Positions 53,001 through 61,782 of a stretch of 64,000 bases of DNA are shown here, one piece after another. A program made the position numbers and the translations under genes. Positions within the stretch are counted from its first letter, which is position 1, and each line of letters begins with the position of its first letter. Origin of the DNA: a virus; IMG/VR virus record IMGVR_UViG_3300008111_001005, positions 1 through 64,000 of that record; one strand, 5' to 3'. The notes below the pieces were generated by a model that worked only from the letters and a program-made list of their open reading frames with translations, was not told the origin of the DNA and made no database searches.

Positions 53001-53702
53001 TTAAAGATTGGACAAGTTACTATGTAATCCCCAATTTATCTCAGGGATAGATTTGCTAGAGAGTAATTTATTTACTTCTAGAAAGTGATTATTCCCAAAG
53101 AATCCTCCTCCCCCATATGCTTCTGCAGCTGGGTGAGCACTCTTTAGGATATTACAGGTAGGAATAAGGTAGCTAAAGCTCTGAGCGTGTTTCCCCCAAA
53201 GGATGAATATCACATCATCACATTTCCTTAAACAGATTTCTTTGAGGACATCTGCTGTCCACCATGCCCACATATTTTGGTGGGAACCTGGAGAGTTCTT
53301 AGAAACTGTTAAGTATGTATTTAAGAGAAGCACTCCTTGTTGAGCCCATGAATACAAAGAATAATCAAACTTAGATATGTCTATGTCTGGGTATTGAGAT
53401 TGCAGTTCTTTTACAATGACTCTAAGACTTGGGGGTATCTTTGACTTCTCTTTATCAATCCCAAAACATACTCCTATAGCTTCACCTCTGTGATATGGAT
53501 CCTGTCCAAGGATTACAACTTTGAGATCTTTAAATTGACAGAGCTCAAAAGCTTTAAATATCTTATCATCAGAGGGGTATACGATAGTTTTGGATTTCTC
53601 TACTCGTAATTGAGTTCGTACATGATCAAAAGAAGGGTTAGAGATAAAGGGGGACAATACGTCCCCCCAATCTCCTAGTTGATTTCTAAGTCTATCGGTC
53701 AT
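53001..53702 (-). CDS. ung: uracil-DNA glycosylase, family 1
   Basis: The 233-aa product has the family-1 UDG motifs. GQDPYH is at 66-71, with catalytic Asp68. GVLLLNTYLTV near 123-133 is the uracil-binding Asn region. SAHPAA with His190 is the minor-groove/catalytic loop, where the usual HPSP is here HPAA; the Ser to Ala change in that loop is slightly unusual. It removes uracil from DNA, keeping the phage genome free of dUMP. It overlaps the stop of the upstream gene by one base. Confidence 0.92.
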   Translation of the reverse strand: MTDRLRNQLGDWGDVLSPFISNPSFDHVRTQLRVEKSKTIVYPSDDKIFKAFELCQFKDLKVVILGQDPYHRGEAIGVCFGIDKEKSKIPPSLRVIVKELQSQYPDIDISKFDYSLYSWAQQGVLLLNTYLTVSKNSPGSHQNMWAWWTADVLKEICLRKCDDVIFILWGKHAQSFSYLIPTCNILKSAHPAAEAYGGGGFFGNNHFLEVNKLLSSKSIPEINWGLHSNLSNL

Positions 53703-54472
53703 TACATCTTATCTATAGCAGCTTTTGCGCTTGGGGCATAAAAGCTAAAATCTAATTCCTCTACAGAGCGGTCGATAATGCTATGAAGTTCTGTTTCTTC
53801 TCCCAAAGTAATATCTAGCTTGTTTTCAATCTTTTCACGAAGACGAGAGTCTCTGAACAGTATCTGCCCAGTATGCCCATCCATGTCAAAACCATGAAAG
53901 TCTAGAATCTTTAGTTTCCACAAATCATCAATCTGCGAATATCTCCCATTTATAAAGTGCTCATAGGATGCTTCTGCTTCTTGAGGGACATTGAAGACAA
54001 ACAATACATGATAGGGATCTGGATCATATCTATGTTCAAAGGCTCTGAATGAGCATAATGCAGATTCAAACTTTGTAAATAAGATACTCCCAGAAAATCT
54101 ATACAATAATGCAATGCACTTAGGATGATCAGGAACTGCAATAAATGCATTCATGAACAGATTATCCCAAAGCATTAGTCTACGATTACCCCCAATAAAC
54201 GGAAAGGCAAATATGCTAGTATTGTTTACATTACAAACTATTATATCATACCCTATTAATCCTTGTTGAGTTATTACTGGTTTGATATAGTTTACTTTGT
54301 ATGGTATTTTTCCAGCTCTCACTGTATCCCCTACTGTAATTTTATAGTCATTATATTCTAATGATACAATATCTGCATCATTACGATTTTGCATGAACAT
54401 AGACACAGTTCCAACGACTCGTGCCATTCTAGCGTTCACAACAACTATGGATACGTGAAATAAATCTTTCAT
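53702..54472 (-). CDS. hypothetical protein in replication block, 256 aa
   Basis: Not recognised. The start is placed at ATG 54472-54470, which overlaps the FEN stop as TAATG; an in-frame TTG three codons upstream is discounted. The N-terminal 110 residues are beta-rich (HVSIVVVNARMARVVGTVSM; YKITVGDTVRAGKIPYKVNY). The middle includes LLYRFSGSILFTKFESALCS and the end is a helical acidic tail (ENKLDITLGEETELHSIIDR). No nucleic-acid or nuclease motif is clear. Coupling between FEN and UDG suggests DNA metabolism. Confidence 0.6.
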   Translation of the reverse strand: MKDLFHVSIVVVNARMARVVGTVSMFMQNRNDADIVSLEYNDYKITVGDTVRAGKIPYKVNYIKPVITQQGLIGYDIIVCNVNNTSIFAFPFIGGNRRLMLWDNLFMNAFIAVPDHPKCIALLYRFSGSILFTKFESALCSFRAFEHRYDPDPYHVLFVFNVPQEAEASYEHFINGRYSQIDDLWKLKILDFHGFDMDGHTGQILFRDSRLREKIENKLDITLGEETELHSIIDRSVEELDFSFYAPSAKAAIDKM

Positions 54473-55269
54473 TAGTCCCAAAGATTTGTCTGTGAAGATA
54501 CATCTTCAGAACTAAACTTACGTTCTCGTATTTCTGGGGACTTTGGGAGAAAGTTTATCTTAAAGAACCATTCAATATCTGCATCGGTCTTTAAGAGTTT
54601 TACAAGAGCAAATGATTGATAGAATTTACGCACTCCTTCTATTGACCCAAACTTGTCTACATATTGTTTGAGTGCAAAGACTTCAAAGTCTTTAGTGCGT
54701 CCTTTTAACCAATTGTCTGCAGTCTTCTCCCCAACTCCTGGAAGTCCAGGTATGTTGTCTGTACTATCTCCCATCAATACTTGTTTCCAAAGAAAACTAG
54801 TAGCTTGATCTTCAGTAGTTTCAATAAACTGAGTAGTGCGATAATTGTAGTGCGTCCCTGCACATTGATATAGAACATCTTTATCAGGGGAACATATAAC
54901 TGGGGTTGCGAGTTTATACTCTACCAAGGAGTTAGAATAATAGCTGACTAGATCATCAGCTTCTAACCCATCAAAGGCTGTAAATCCCCACTCCTGCTTT
55001 AGATATTCAACCATAGAAGGGAAAATAATGGGACGGTCTCCCCTTCTTTTACGTTTGGCTTTATACTGATAATCCACGTTGTACCTGAAACATCTCCCTT
55101 CTGTTAGAAACCCTACATACCTGTTGGTATCGCATTGCTCTAATATATGGGAAAGCCTCTTGGAGAGACCTTCGCAGGCCTCCTCAAGAGAGCTTTTATC
55201 CATTTCATAGTACAACAAGGAATCTCCATCTATAAGACAAACATTGTCTAGTTTTCCTTGCTCTATCAC
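54472..55269 (-). CDS. 5'-3' exonuclease / flap endonuclease (FEN family)
   Basis: The 265-aa product has the FEN/PolA N-domain layout: LIDGDSLLYY (Asp14, Asp16), basic YKAKRKRR near 69-76, LEADDLV (Glu103, Asp105, Asp106), SPDKDVLYQ (Asp129, Asp131), LMGDSTDNIPG (Asp168, Asp171), and the helix-hairpin-helix GLPGVGEKTA. All metal-binding acids are present. It would remove RNA primers and flaps during replication. The start is GTG at 55269: an in-frame stop lies three codons upstream, and the Asp14 motif rules out a later start. Confidence 0.9.
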   Translation of the reverse strand: MIEQGKLDNVCLIDGDSLLYYEMDKSSLEEACEGLSKRLSHILEQCDTNRYVGFLTEGRCFRYNVDYQYKAKRKRRGDRPIIFPSMVEYLKQEWGFTAFDGLEADDLVSYYSNSLVEYKLATPVICSPDKDVLYQCAGTHYNYRTTQFIETTEDQATSFLWKQVLMGDSTDNIPGLPGVGEKTADNWLKGRTKDFEVFALKQYVDKFGSIEGVRKFYQSFALVKLLKTDADIEWFFKINFLPKSPEIRERKFSSEDVSSQTNLWD

Positions 55270-55301
55270 TGTGACTTACTTTATTAGGGTATCACAGCGA
55301 T

Positions 55302-56537
55302 TTAGTTATCCATATCATCATAACTCCCATCTTCATAATCACCATACTCATCATCTTCTAGTTCGCCTTTGTAATCAGACAGTCTAGAAGTAAGAGCATT
55401 CCCTAAATGATTGTTGAGCTCAATGACTACATCCTTTCTCATTTCTTCCCACTCTAGGTCTGTCATAGCAGCATAGGTAGAAGAGTGATAGATGCTTCCA
55501 TTGACTCCGGCAAGACTTGAATGTACAAAGTACTGCAAACAACGAATAGCTCCTGTCTCGTCGTCAGGAACAGCCCCAACGTGCATTGGATCTACGAATA
55601 TGTTGTGGATTTCCCCACCATATCCAGAGATATAATACAATCCCCCGATATGTAAACCTGGGACACAAGAACGGTGATCATCTGTGTTTACTTTATCCCA
55701 AGACTTTAGGGAGTGTAAACAACCTACTTTGATAAAATGACCTGGGTCAGAGAATCCATTGACTCCTTCGCAAGTAAAAGGATCTCCACTTGAACCCATT
55801 ACAGCAGGCTCAAAGATTCTATCTTCTACAAACTCAGGTAAACCTTCAGAAGCAATTTGCCCTGTATTTACATCAAAGGTTCTCTTATAGCGGGGTATAG
55901 ATTCTCCTGATTCAGGATCAAACATATGCATGATCTCTCTAGAAACCTTGTACCCATTTAAGAGACCCTCTTTTGTAATCTTGATCTGATAGATAGTAGC
56001 TCGCTTTCTAGCTGCATCTAAACTCAGACCATGATTATCCATAAGGTCAGTCAACAACTCGGGGTGCACATACTTCATGTTTACAAAGTTGAAGAATCTA
56101 TCAGAGAATTCTTTCCCTGTCCCATTCTCCATCTTTGCTTTCAGTACTGGATTACGCAACCAACGCATCCACAGCTTCACCAAGGGCATGAAATCTGCTC
56201 CGCTATCCATAGAGTTGTAGATACGATCTACAAGCTCTGTAGGCATTGGAATTTTAGATACCTCTCCCTCATAGGTGAGAAAGAATTGCCCAGTTACATT
56301 GTTTACTTTAATGTAAGGACATTTGGTTTCTGCAATTTTTGCATAATCCTTCACTCTGTTAATCACTGAGAAGAACTTATCAGTGTGAATCTGATACTCT
56401 TCTTTTGTGTTAGCATTGTTAGCTAGGTCAGCAATGTAGCTGAGTTCCTGATAGACATTTGCATCATACTCTACCATAAAGGGAGTTTCCCCTACAGAGC
56501 CAGAGATGCAGTTGTCAATAACATTGATGTCAATCAT
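55302..56537 (-). CDS. rIIB: rIIB-like protein
   Basis: The 411-aa product has the rIIB-type C-terminal module: SCVPGLHIGGLYYISGYGGE, then IFVDPMHVGAVPDDETGAI and RCLQYF ('GLHvG...Y..g.......v.vnP.dVv.vP.d...kiR...y'). The N-terminal 120 residues are mixed alpha/beta. The extreme C-terminus is acidic, with an EDDEYGDYEDG tail. In T4, rIIA and rIIB influence membrane physiology and superinfection response; how they work in crAss-like phages is unknown. It overlaps rIIA by 8 nt, as a typical rIIA-rIIB pair. Confidence 0.8.
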   Translation of the reverse strand: MIDINVIDNCISGSVGETPFMVEYDANVYQELSYIADLANNANTKEEYQIHTDKFFSVINRVKDYAKIAETKCPYIKVNNVTGQFFLTYEGEVSKIPMPTELVDRIYNSMDSGADFMPLVKLWMRWLRNPVLKAKMENGTGKEFSDRFFNFVNMKYVHPELLTDLMDNHGLSLDAARKRATIYQIKITKEGLLNGYKVSREIMHMFDPESGESIPRYKRTFDVNTGQIASEGLPEFVEDRIFEPAVMGSSGDPFTCEGVNGFSDPGHFIKVGCLHSLKSWDKVNTDDHRSCVPGLHIGGLYYISGYGGEIHNIFVDPMHVGAVPDDETGAIRCLQYFVHSSLAGVNGSIYHSSTYAAMTDLEWEEMRKDVVIELNNHLGNALTSRLSDYKGELEDDEYGDYEDGSYDDMDN

Positions 56538-59250
56538 TGTCTTTATATTGAGGGATTAGGTTTTCGTGAATAATAGCGACTGCTGAGGGGAGACAACTTG
56601 GGATTTCCATATCTAATTTACCCCTCATCTTTAGATATGATTCTAGCTCAGTGAGAAATGCGGAACTGATGTCATTATTTACATGCAATTTTCCTACGAA
56701 AGAGTTAATCCCTTCTGCGAAATTACATACAAAGGTACTGATTTCCAGTATATCATCGTAGAAAATGTCAATGTCTTTTATATCCAATTTGAATATCTCC
56801 TCACATATCCCTTGCAATTGTTCTTTATAGTCCGGGAGAGATTTATCCAAGAAGTATTTCCTCTTTGCAAACTTAGTTAGATTATCCAATAAGACAGAGT
56901 TCCGCACTTCATCGTAGCTAAATTGTGGGCTTTGTTCAAACAAACTAGTAATCACAAAGCATATATCTGTAAATTCTGGGATAATCTTGGAGATATAAAC
57001 TGATACCCAGTCTCTTACCATAGAAGAGTATTCTCTTGTAAAGTAAAACTTTAGTAAAGGGTGAAGGACCATAGTCCCATCTCCATTGTCTTCCCAGAAT
57101 AAGTTAGATACGTGCTTTATGTTGGAGTTTGCATGTACAATATTCTCTGTTTTTTCACTGATCTTTATAATCTGAGCTTTATGTTTTATCGAACTTCGCT
57201 CTATTAGCTTTAAACCATCAGATTTCTCCAACCTTACAGGAGGTTTATCCCAATAAAATGCTCGAATATACCCATAGGTTCTAGAAGAAGAATAGACAGG
57301 ATTTATGTTCTCAAGCATTTTATATGCAACATAAAGTTCCTCCTTGTCATCTCGTAATCCATAATATGTAGGAGTAGAAGAAGTAAGGAAATCCTTTTGA
57401 ATAGGCTGAATCTTATCAAAGACTAGTTCTTTGCTATACCTACTTTGATCTTCTCGTAATGTGAATGCTACAATCTCCCCATTCATCTCCCGCATTTGCT
57501 CAGGAGTAAGGATATTTACGAAAGATGCTGTAGCTCCGGTTGGGAGTTTAAAGTCACTGGGGACTACTACATCTTCGTAAGATTTGTAGTACTTAGATAG
57601 CTTGATGTAGTTTAGAATCTTATCTTCTAATGCTCTTGTTGCTATGAATGTTTCATTTAATAGCATGAATGGATTAACCCCATTCAGCTTAGAAGTATTC
57701 TCTCTTAAGATATAGATAGCTTTCTCCCCAGTTTTAATCTCATTTAGCAAATACCAATCTTTGGTAATATTTCTGTTAGATGGGAGAAAGTATAAGTTAT
57801 CTAGATTTATGTGATTCCAATAATATACATCACTTACTTTAATTGTACTTAACCCAAAGGGTATAAACACCTTTGTGATAGTATAATAGGGGAGTAGATT
57901 AGAGGTTCCTTTATACTCAATAGATTTATCTAGAAAGAATTTAGGTTTGATCTTATCTACATTCAAGAATCTAGACAGTTTTCCTAAGAGTGCAATAGAT
58001 GTGGTTTCTTCTGTTATCTCTTCAACTCTATTCCCAGAATTTATAGTTACAGAGCACTTCTTTAACCATTCTAAGATGTCTGTCTCATTCCCTAGCTCTG
58101 AATTAACTAACTCTGAGATCTCAATATGAGCTTTGTCTATGACATTCTCAACGAATCTCTTTGTGTTGTCATTCCAAATGACTTTCTCACGGCTGGGGGT
58201 TACTTCAACACCTTCTTGAATTACAACTTCGTTGTTACTCTCATCTATATATGCTTGACGCATTGGGCATTTTAACCCAACAGCCCCAAACAGTTGTTCC
58301 ATCTCAAGCTCTCTAAACTGTACATGCCCATAATTAATTCCTGTTGAGGAATCTTCGGATTTTACAATCACGATATGAGGTCTCCCATAGTAAGTCCCTT
58401 CAGATACTAAGATATTCTTAGAGTTATAGATAGGCTCTTTATAGAAGTCAGCTTCAAAATAAGATGTATTATTCTCTCGTCTAATAAAGAACTTAACTCC
58501 TTGCACATAAGTTAGTTGATCAGAAACTGCATCTTGAAATGCAGATCTATTATGTCTTTTTACCCCAAAAGATACTCTAGTGAAATTATTCCCTAAGTAG
58601 TTTTTGTAGTAAATCGTATTCCCTTCAAGATTCATCTCCCCATCTGCCTCCCATTTAGAGATAGTGAATACAGTCTTGTATGCAAAGCATTGAAACTTTA
58701 CATACTTCCCATTATATGCACTTTCTACTACATAGAAGTCTACTCCTGTAGATAAAGCAACTTTGCTTCCTAGTCCGAATGCTCCAAAGTTCTCAGAGGT
58801 ATTTCTCTTTGTAGAATATCCAAGCTCAGACATCCCAATAAGACGCTTACCCCCAATCCCAACTCCATAGTCTTCGACTATAAACTCATCACAGAACCCA
58901 ACTCCTTCATTCTCATGGTATTTGAGAATTACATCAGATTGAGTGTTATCTAAATACTCTAGATTGTAGTACGATGGGTCAAAGTTAGAGTCCTGATATT
59001 GCTCCCCATCTCGTTTAATATAGTAATCCTCTATTGATTTATTCCCTGTTAGAATCTCAATAGCCATCTCTTTTTCTCTCTGTGAATCTAGAGCATTTGT
59101 AGTTAGCTCCCTGACACTAGAGGATATAGGGGTAGAGTACTGTGAAGATTGTAAGATGTCAAATACTAATCTTTCTGCCCCTTTATTTATTCGCTTTTCT
59201 AACCCCTTTGAGTTAGAAGTTACGTTGCTCCCAATAGTCTTTATGCTCAT
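56530..59250 (-). CDS. rIIA: rIIA-like GHKL-type ATPase protein
   Basis: The 906-aa product has the GHKL ATP-binding motifs in order: N box SSVRELTTNALDS (Glu48, Asn52), G1 box VEDYGVGIGG (about 126-134) and G2 box ENFGAFGLGSKVAL (about 153-166). This is the fold shared by rIIA, Hsp90 and MutL. The long C-terminal region (about 350-906) has no recognised enzymatic motif. The rIIB-like gene follows with an 8-nt overlap. The N-terminus IGSNVTSNSKGL is typical of rIIA-like proteins. Function beyond ATP binding is inferred from T4. Confidence 0.85.
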   Translation of the reverse strand: MSIKTIGSNVTSNSKGLEKRINKGAERLVFDILQSSQYSTPISSSVRELTTNALDSQREKEMAIEILTGNKSIEDYYIKRDGEQYQDSNFDPSYYNLEYLDNTQSDVILKYHENEGVGFCDEFIVEDYGVGIGGKRLIGMSELGYSTKRNTSENFGAFGLGSKVALSTGVDFYVVESAYNGKYVKFQCFAYKTVFTISKWEADGEMNLEGNTIYYKNYLGNNFTRVSFGVKRHNRSAFQDAVSDQLTYVQGVKFFIRRENNTSYFEADFYKEPIYNSKNILVSEGTYYGRPHIVIVKSEDSSTGINYGHVQFRELEMEQLFGAVGLKCPMRQAYIDESNNEVVIQEGVEVTPSREKVIWNDNTKRFVENVIDKAHIEISELVNSELGNETDILEWLKKCSVTINSGNRVEEITEETTSIALLGKLSRFLNVDKIKPKFFLDKSIEYKGTSNLLPYYTITKVFIPFGLSTIKVSDVYYWNHINLDNLYFLPSNRNITKDWYLLNEIKTGEKAIYILRENTSKLNGVNPFMLLNETFIATRALEDKILNYIKLSKYYKSYEDVVVPSDFKLPTGATASFVNILTPEQMREMNGEIVAFTLREDQSRYSKELVFDKIQPIQKDFLTSSTPTYYGLRDDKEELYVAYKMLENINPVYSSSRTYGYIRAFYWDKPPVRLEKSDGLKLIERSSIKHKAQIIKISEKTENIVHANSNIKHVSNLFWEDNGDGTMVLHPLLKFYFTREYSSMVRDWVSVYISKIIPEFTDICFVITSLFEQSPQFSYDEVRNSVLLDNLTKFAKRKYFLDKSLPDYKEQLQGICEEIFKLDIKDIDIFYDDILEISTFVCNFAEGINSFVGKLHVNNDISSAFLTELESYLKMRGKLDMEIPSCLPSAVAIIHENLIPQYKDND

Positions 59251-59289
59251 TGGATAGATTGCTAGGTGTATAAAACAAAAAACCCCAAC

Positions 59290-59712
59290 TTACGTTGAGG
59301 TCTTTATTGCTTGAATAAGCTCTATAGTCTTTAGAACCTGATTTTGATTCCTTGGGACATATAGTTTGGGAGGGTTTCCGTCTCTTACTAGTAGCTCTTT
59401 GAACATCTTCCACTTCATAGGGAATCGTTCATTAGCGTACCCCTTACATTCGATTACCCACCTCCCATTGGGGTCGACAAAGTCTGGGGTGTATGTAATA
59501 TCTCTGACTTTATAAGGCTGCTTATCATTGAATCCTGTTTTCCCATTGTCTTCGAATGACTCTTCGGGATAATAGAACCCTTCCATGAGGACAAACTTTT
59601 GAGTTTCATACCCAAATTTTAATCCTGCATCTTTGAGTTTACTATAACAGAATGCTTCGAGAAGACTTTTAAACTTAATTCCATCTACTTCTAGCTTCTT
59701 TGCATTCCTCAC
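59290..59712 (-). CDS. PD-(D/E)XK endonuclease (DUF1064-like)
   Basis: The nuclease core has FKSLLEAFCYSKL, the conserved helix with Glu. It continues with TYTPDFVDPNGRWVIECKGY, in which PD and ECK are the catalytic residues. It likely resolves branched DNA or cuts intermediates, as proposed for DUF1064-type phage nucleases. I place the start at GTG 59712-59710, which overlaps the preceding stop as GTGA and gives 140 aa (V/MRNAKKLEVDGIKF). A longer version from GTG 59778 would overlap the upstream gene by 70 nt. It lies between the small upstream gene and rIIA. Confidence 0.8.
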   Translation of the reverse strand: MRNAKKLEVDGIKFKSLLEAFCYSKLKDAGLKFGYETQKFVLMEGFYYPEESFEDNGKTGFNDKQPYKVRDITYTPDFVDPNGRWVIECKGYANERFPMKWKMFKELLVRDGNPPKLYVPRNQNQVLKTIELIQAIKTST

Positions 59713-59924
59713 TCTCCCACGGTTGGGACTAGGAGTTCGTACATTTCCGGATCTAAGTCTTTTATTTCTTGAAGCCACTCTTTCTCTAGTTTTTTAGCTG
59801 TTTTTCTATCCCCAACATCTAACGAGGTTTTCATTCCAACATTTGCCATCATTTGCACTGTCTTAAACAGAATCTTATCTATCTGTTTTTTAGTTTCTAT
59901 GTTGGTTTTATATGAGCCTCGCAT
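59709..59924 (-). CDS. small helical protein, 71 aa
   Basis: A helical charged product (TKKQIDKILFKTVQMMANVG; KTAKKLEKEWLQEIKDLDPE) with no recognised domain. It overlaps the primase 3' end by 28 nt and shares GTGA with the nuclease start. Both junctions are consistent with translational coupling and argue that this frame is real rather than a shadow. Confidence 0.65.
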   Translation of the reverse strand: MRGSYKTNIETKKQIDKILFKTVQMMANVGMKTSLDVGDRKTAKKLEKEWLQEIKDLDPEMYELLVPTVGE

Positions 59925-60904
59925 TGTTGTTGTAAGAATAATTTACCCACTTCTAAGCCTTTATTTTTGATTAAATCAGAAATGTCTTTTGATTCAAAGT
60001 GTGAAGGTATACAAATATTTATAAAATCAGGATATTTTTCTATAATTTTTTTAGCCATAGACTGCCCAGGATTTACTTCCGACGTGTAGTCGTTGTCGTA
60101 GAGTAAAAAGACTGTATTGTAGCGATCGTGTATCTCCCTGCAAACCTCTTGTCGTGGCATCTGCATCTCTGATTGAAATGCAATGGATGGGATGTTAAGC
60201 ACATCCAAGCACATGACGTCCTTGAGGGAACTTGTAATAAATATATTTTCCCCAGTTGCAGGAAGTTGACTATACCCTTGTACAGTTTGACTATCAACAT
60301 TGCTAAACCATTTATGAATAGGATCATACGGTCTATACAATTTAAATCCATTTTCGAATTTGAAGGCATAGGTTAAAGTATCTGCTTTGAATCTTGAATC
60401 ATTTACCCAGTAATAATCTACGGGAAAGACATCAAATTTATGCAGTATTTTTTTAGAAATATGATATTTGACCCAGAAATCTTTATCTGAGTCATTCCAA
60501 TTCCTAACTCTAACCTTTATTTCTGATTTCTTGCGTGATAGTTCTCCTCCCACTCTATGACTGAATCTACCAGCCACGACAGAATCATTCCCATTAAAGC
60601 TACTAGAAAAATCACTATAAACGATATTGAGAGCCCCAACAAAGTCTGTTCCATACTTATAAGCAACATAGCTAAAGCAATTAAAGGTGTGTTCAAGGTT
60701 TCCAAAGTCCTTATAAAGTAATTTTCCGTTCCATTCTACTATGCTAACAGTCGGAGAATTATCTTTTCTAAGTTCGCTTCGAAACTTTGCCCCTAATTTA
60801 ATAAAATTACTACAATATCTCCTAAAAATATCATACTCAGTTAAATAGCTCAGTATATAGTCAGAGTGTAGTATTACGTTGCTGTCTTTATAGTGTATTC
60901 CCAT
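59897..60904 (-). CDS. DnaG-type primase with atypical TOPRIM
   Basis: The 335-aa product has an N-terminal part with SELRKDNSPTVSIVEWNGKL and LYKDFGN, which resembles the zinc-binding CHC2 domain but lacks the cysteine pattern. Residues 220-275 are TOPRIM-like: FITSSLKDVMCLDVLNI at 222-238 and FLLYDNDY at 266-273. In the first motif the catalytic Glu ('vtEG..Da') is replaced by Ser, giving ITSSLKD; the second motif keeps D-x-D. This altered form is what I recall from crAss-like primases. It would make RNA primers with the DnaB helicase encoded upstream. Zinc binding is doubtful. Confidence 0.75.
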   Translation of the reverse strand: MGIHYKDSNVILHSDYILSYLTEYDIFRRYCSNFIKLGAKFRSELRKDNSPTVSIVEWNGKLLYKDFGNLEHTFNCFSYVAYKYGTDFVGALNIVYSDFSSSFNGNDSVVAGRFSHRVGGELSRKKSEIKVRVRNWNDSDKDFWVKYHISKKILHKFDVFPVDYYWVNDSRFKADTLTYAFKFENGFKLYRPYDPIHKWFSNVDSQTVQGYSQLPATGENIFITSSLKDVMCLDVLNIPSIAFQSEMQMPRQEVCREIHDRYNTVFLLYDNDYTSEVNPGQSMAKKIIEKYPDFINICIPSHFESKDISDLIKNKGLEVGKLFLQQQCEAHIKPT

Positions 60905-60918
60905 AGCTATATTATGAG

Positions 60919-60962
60919 ATGAGAAAGGGGGGAAAGGGTATGCCCCTAACCCCCCTCCTCAT
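60919..60962 (-). other. strong interrupted hairpin between SSB-like and primase genes
   Basis: The two arms pair as ATGAG/CTCAT, AGGGGGG/CCCCCCT and AGGG/CCCT, separated by small internal loops, around a 5-nt loop (16 bp in total). It begins 10 nt after the SSB-like stop and ends 14 nt before the primase ATG. No T tract follows on the - strand, so it is unlikely to be a classic terminator. It may stabilise the upstream transcript or reduce primase translation. Confidence 0.6.
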
Positions 60963-60972
60963 AATTTAACTC

Positions 60973-61731
60973 TTACAACCAATCGTCCTCAGAGCTCACT
61001 GCGGGAGCTAAGCTTTCTGAGGGAGCAATGACCTTCTCTGAGTACCCAGAGAGTCTCAAATCTGCAGGATATGCAGAGTTAAATCCTCCATAGTCAGAGT
61101 TCAGCTCTTTTGTAAACAGATCATCACGCTTCGGCTTTAAACGTCCAAAGTGCTTTGTGTAGACCTGCTGATACTTCCCATCTTTTACTCCGAGAAGAAC
61201 ACGGACTTTGTTGTCCTTAAGAACTTCAACGAGCTTTTTGATCTCGGTTACATCACCTTGAACGATTTTGTCAATGGTCTCAAAGTAGCAATCTCCATTA
61301 GAAGATACGTTACCCCAAGCTTTTACAAAGTTCAGCAGTGTGTCCTCTCCGCTGTAAGCTTTACGCTCACCTTCAGATTTAAACCACTCATACTTTGAAG
61401 ACGGAGCTTCGTCACTCCATGTGATTTGTCCACGATTGTTGACCCACATGAACTTTGATCCATCCTTGCTTGCACGAGGAGTATCTTTCATGAGAATCTC
61501 AACACGAGTGATGATGTCAGGGGAAGTGTGCTTAACCCAGAAACTCAATTTCTGATACTTCTCCTCATTCAGTTCAAGCGTGTATTCGGGATCACGCTTT
61601 GAGTTGACCCCAAGCTCATTAAGCTCTGCAAGAGTAGGATTTATAGCAACTACTTGCATAGCTGCAACTCCGTAGAACAGATTAATCCCTCCTACGACTT
61701 CGTCTTCAGAATTATTTGCGGAAATAGCCAT
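60973..61731 (-). CDS. single-stranded DNA-binding protein candidate
   Basis: The 252-aa product has an OB-like beta-rich body without a crisp motif. The C-terminus ends in an acidic/hydrophobic tip, SSEDDWL, after a flexible Ser/Ala/Pro stretch. This tail is the hallmark of bacterial and T7-type SSBs that recruit partners. Segments NPTLAELNELGVNSKRDPEY and VEILMKDTPRASKDGSKFMW resemble the SSB-type proteins of crAss-like phages. Its place between a small HTH-like gene and the primase agrees. SSB is favoured but not certain. The leader is A-rich (AACTAACAAACTAAAATAAA). Confidence 0.6.
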   Translation of the reverse strand: MAISANNSEDEVVGGINLFYGVAAMQVVAINPTLAELNELGVNSKRDPEYTLELNEEKYQKLSFWVKHTSPDIITRVEILMKDTPRASKDGSKFMWVNNRGQITWSDEAPSSKYEWFKSEGERKAYSGEDTLLNFVKAWGNVSSNGDCYFETIDKIVQGDVTEIKKLVEVLKDNKVRVLLGVKDGKYQQVYTKHFGRLKPKRDDLFTKELNSDYGGFNSAYPADLRLSGYSEKVIAPSESLAPAVSSEDDWL

Positions 61732-61782
61732 TATTATGTGTTTATTTTAGTTTGTTAGTTATTATCAACTACTAAGTATTTC

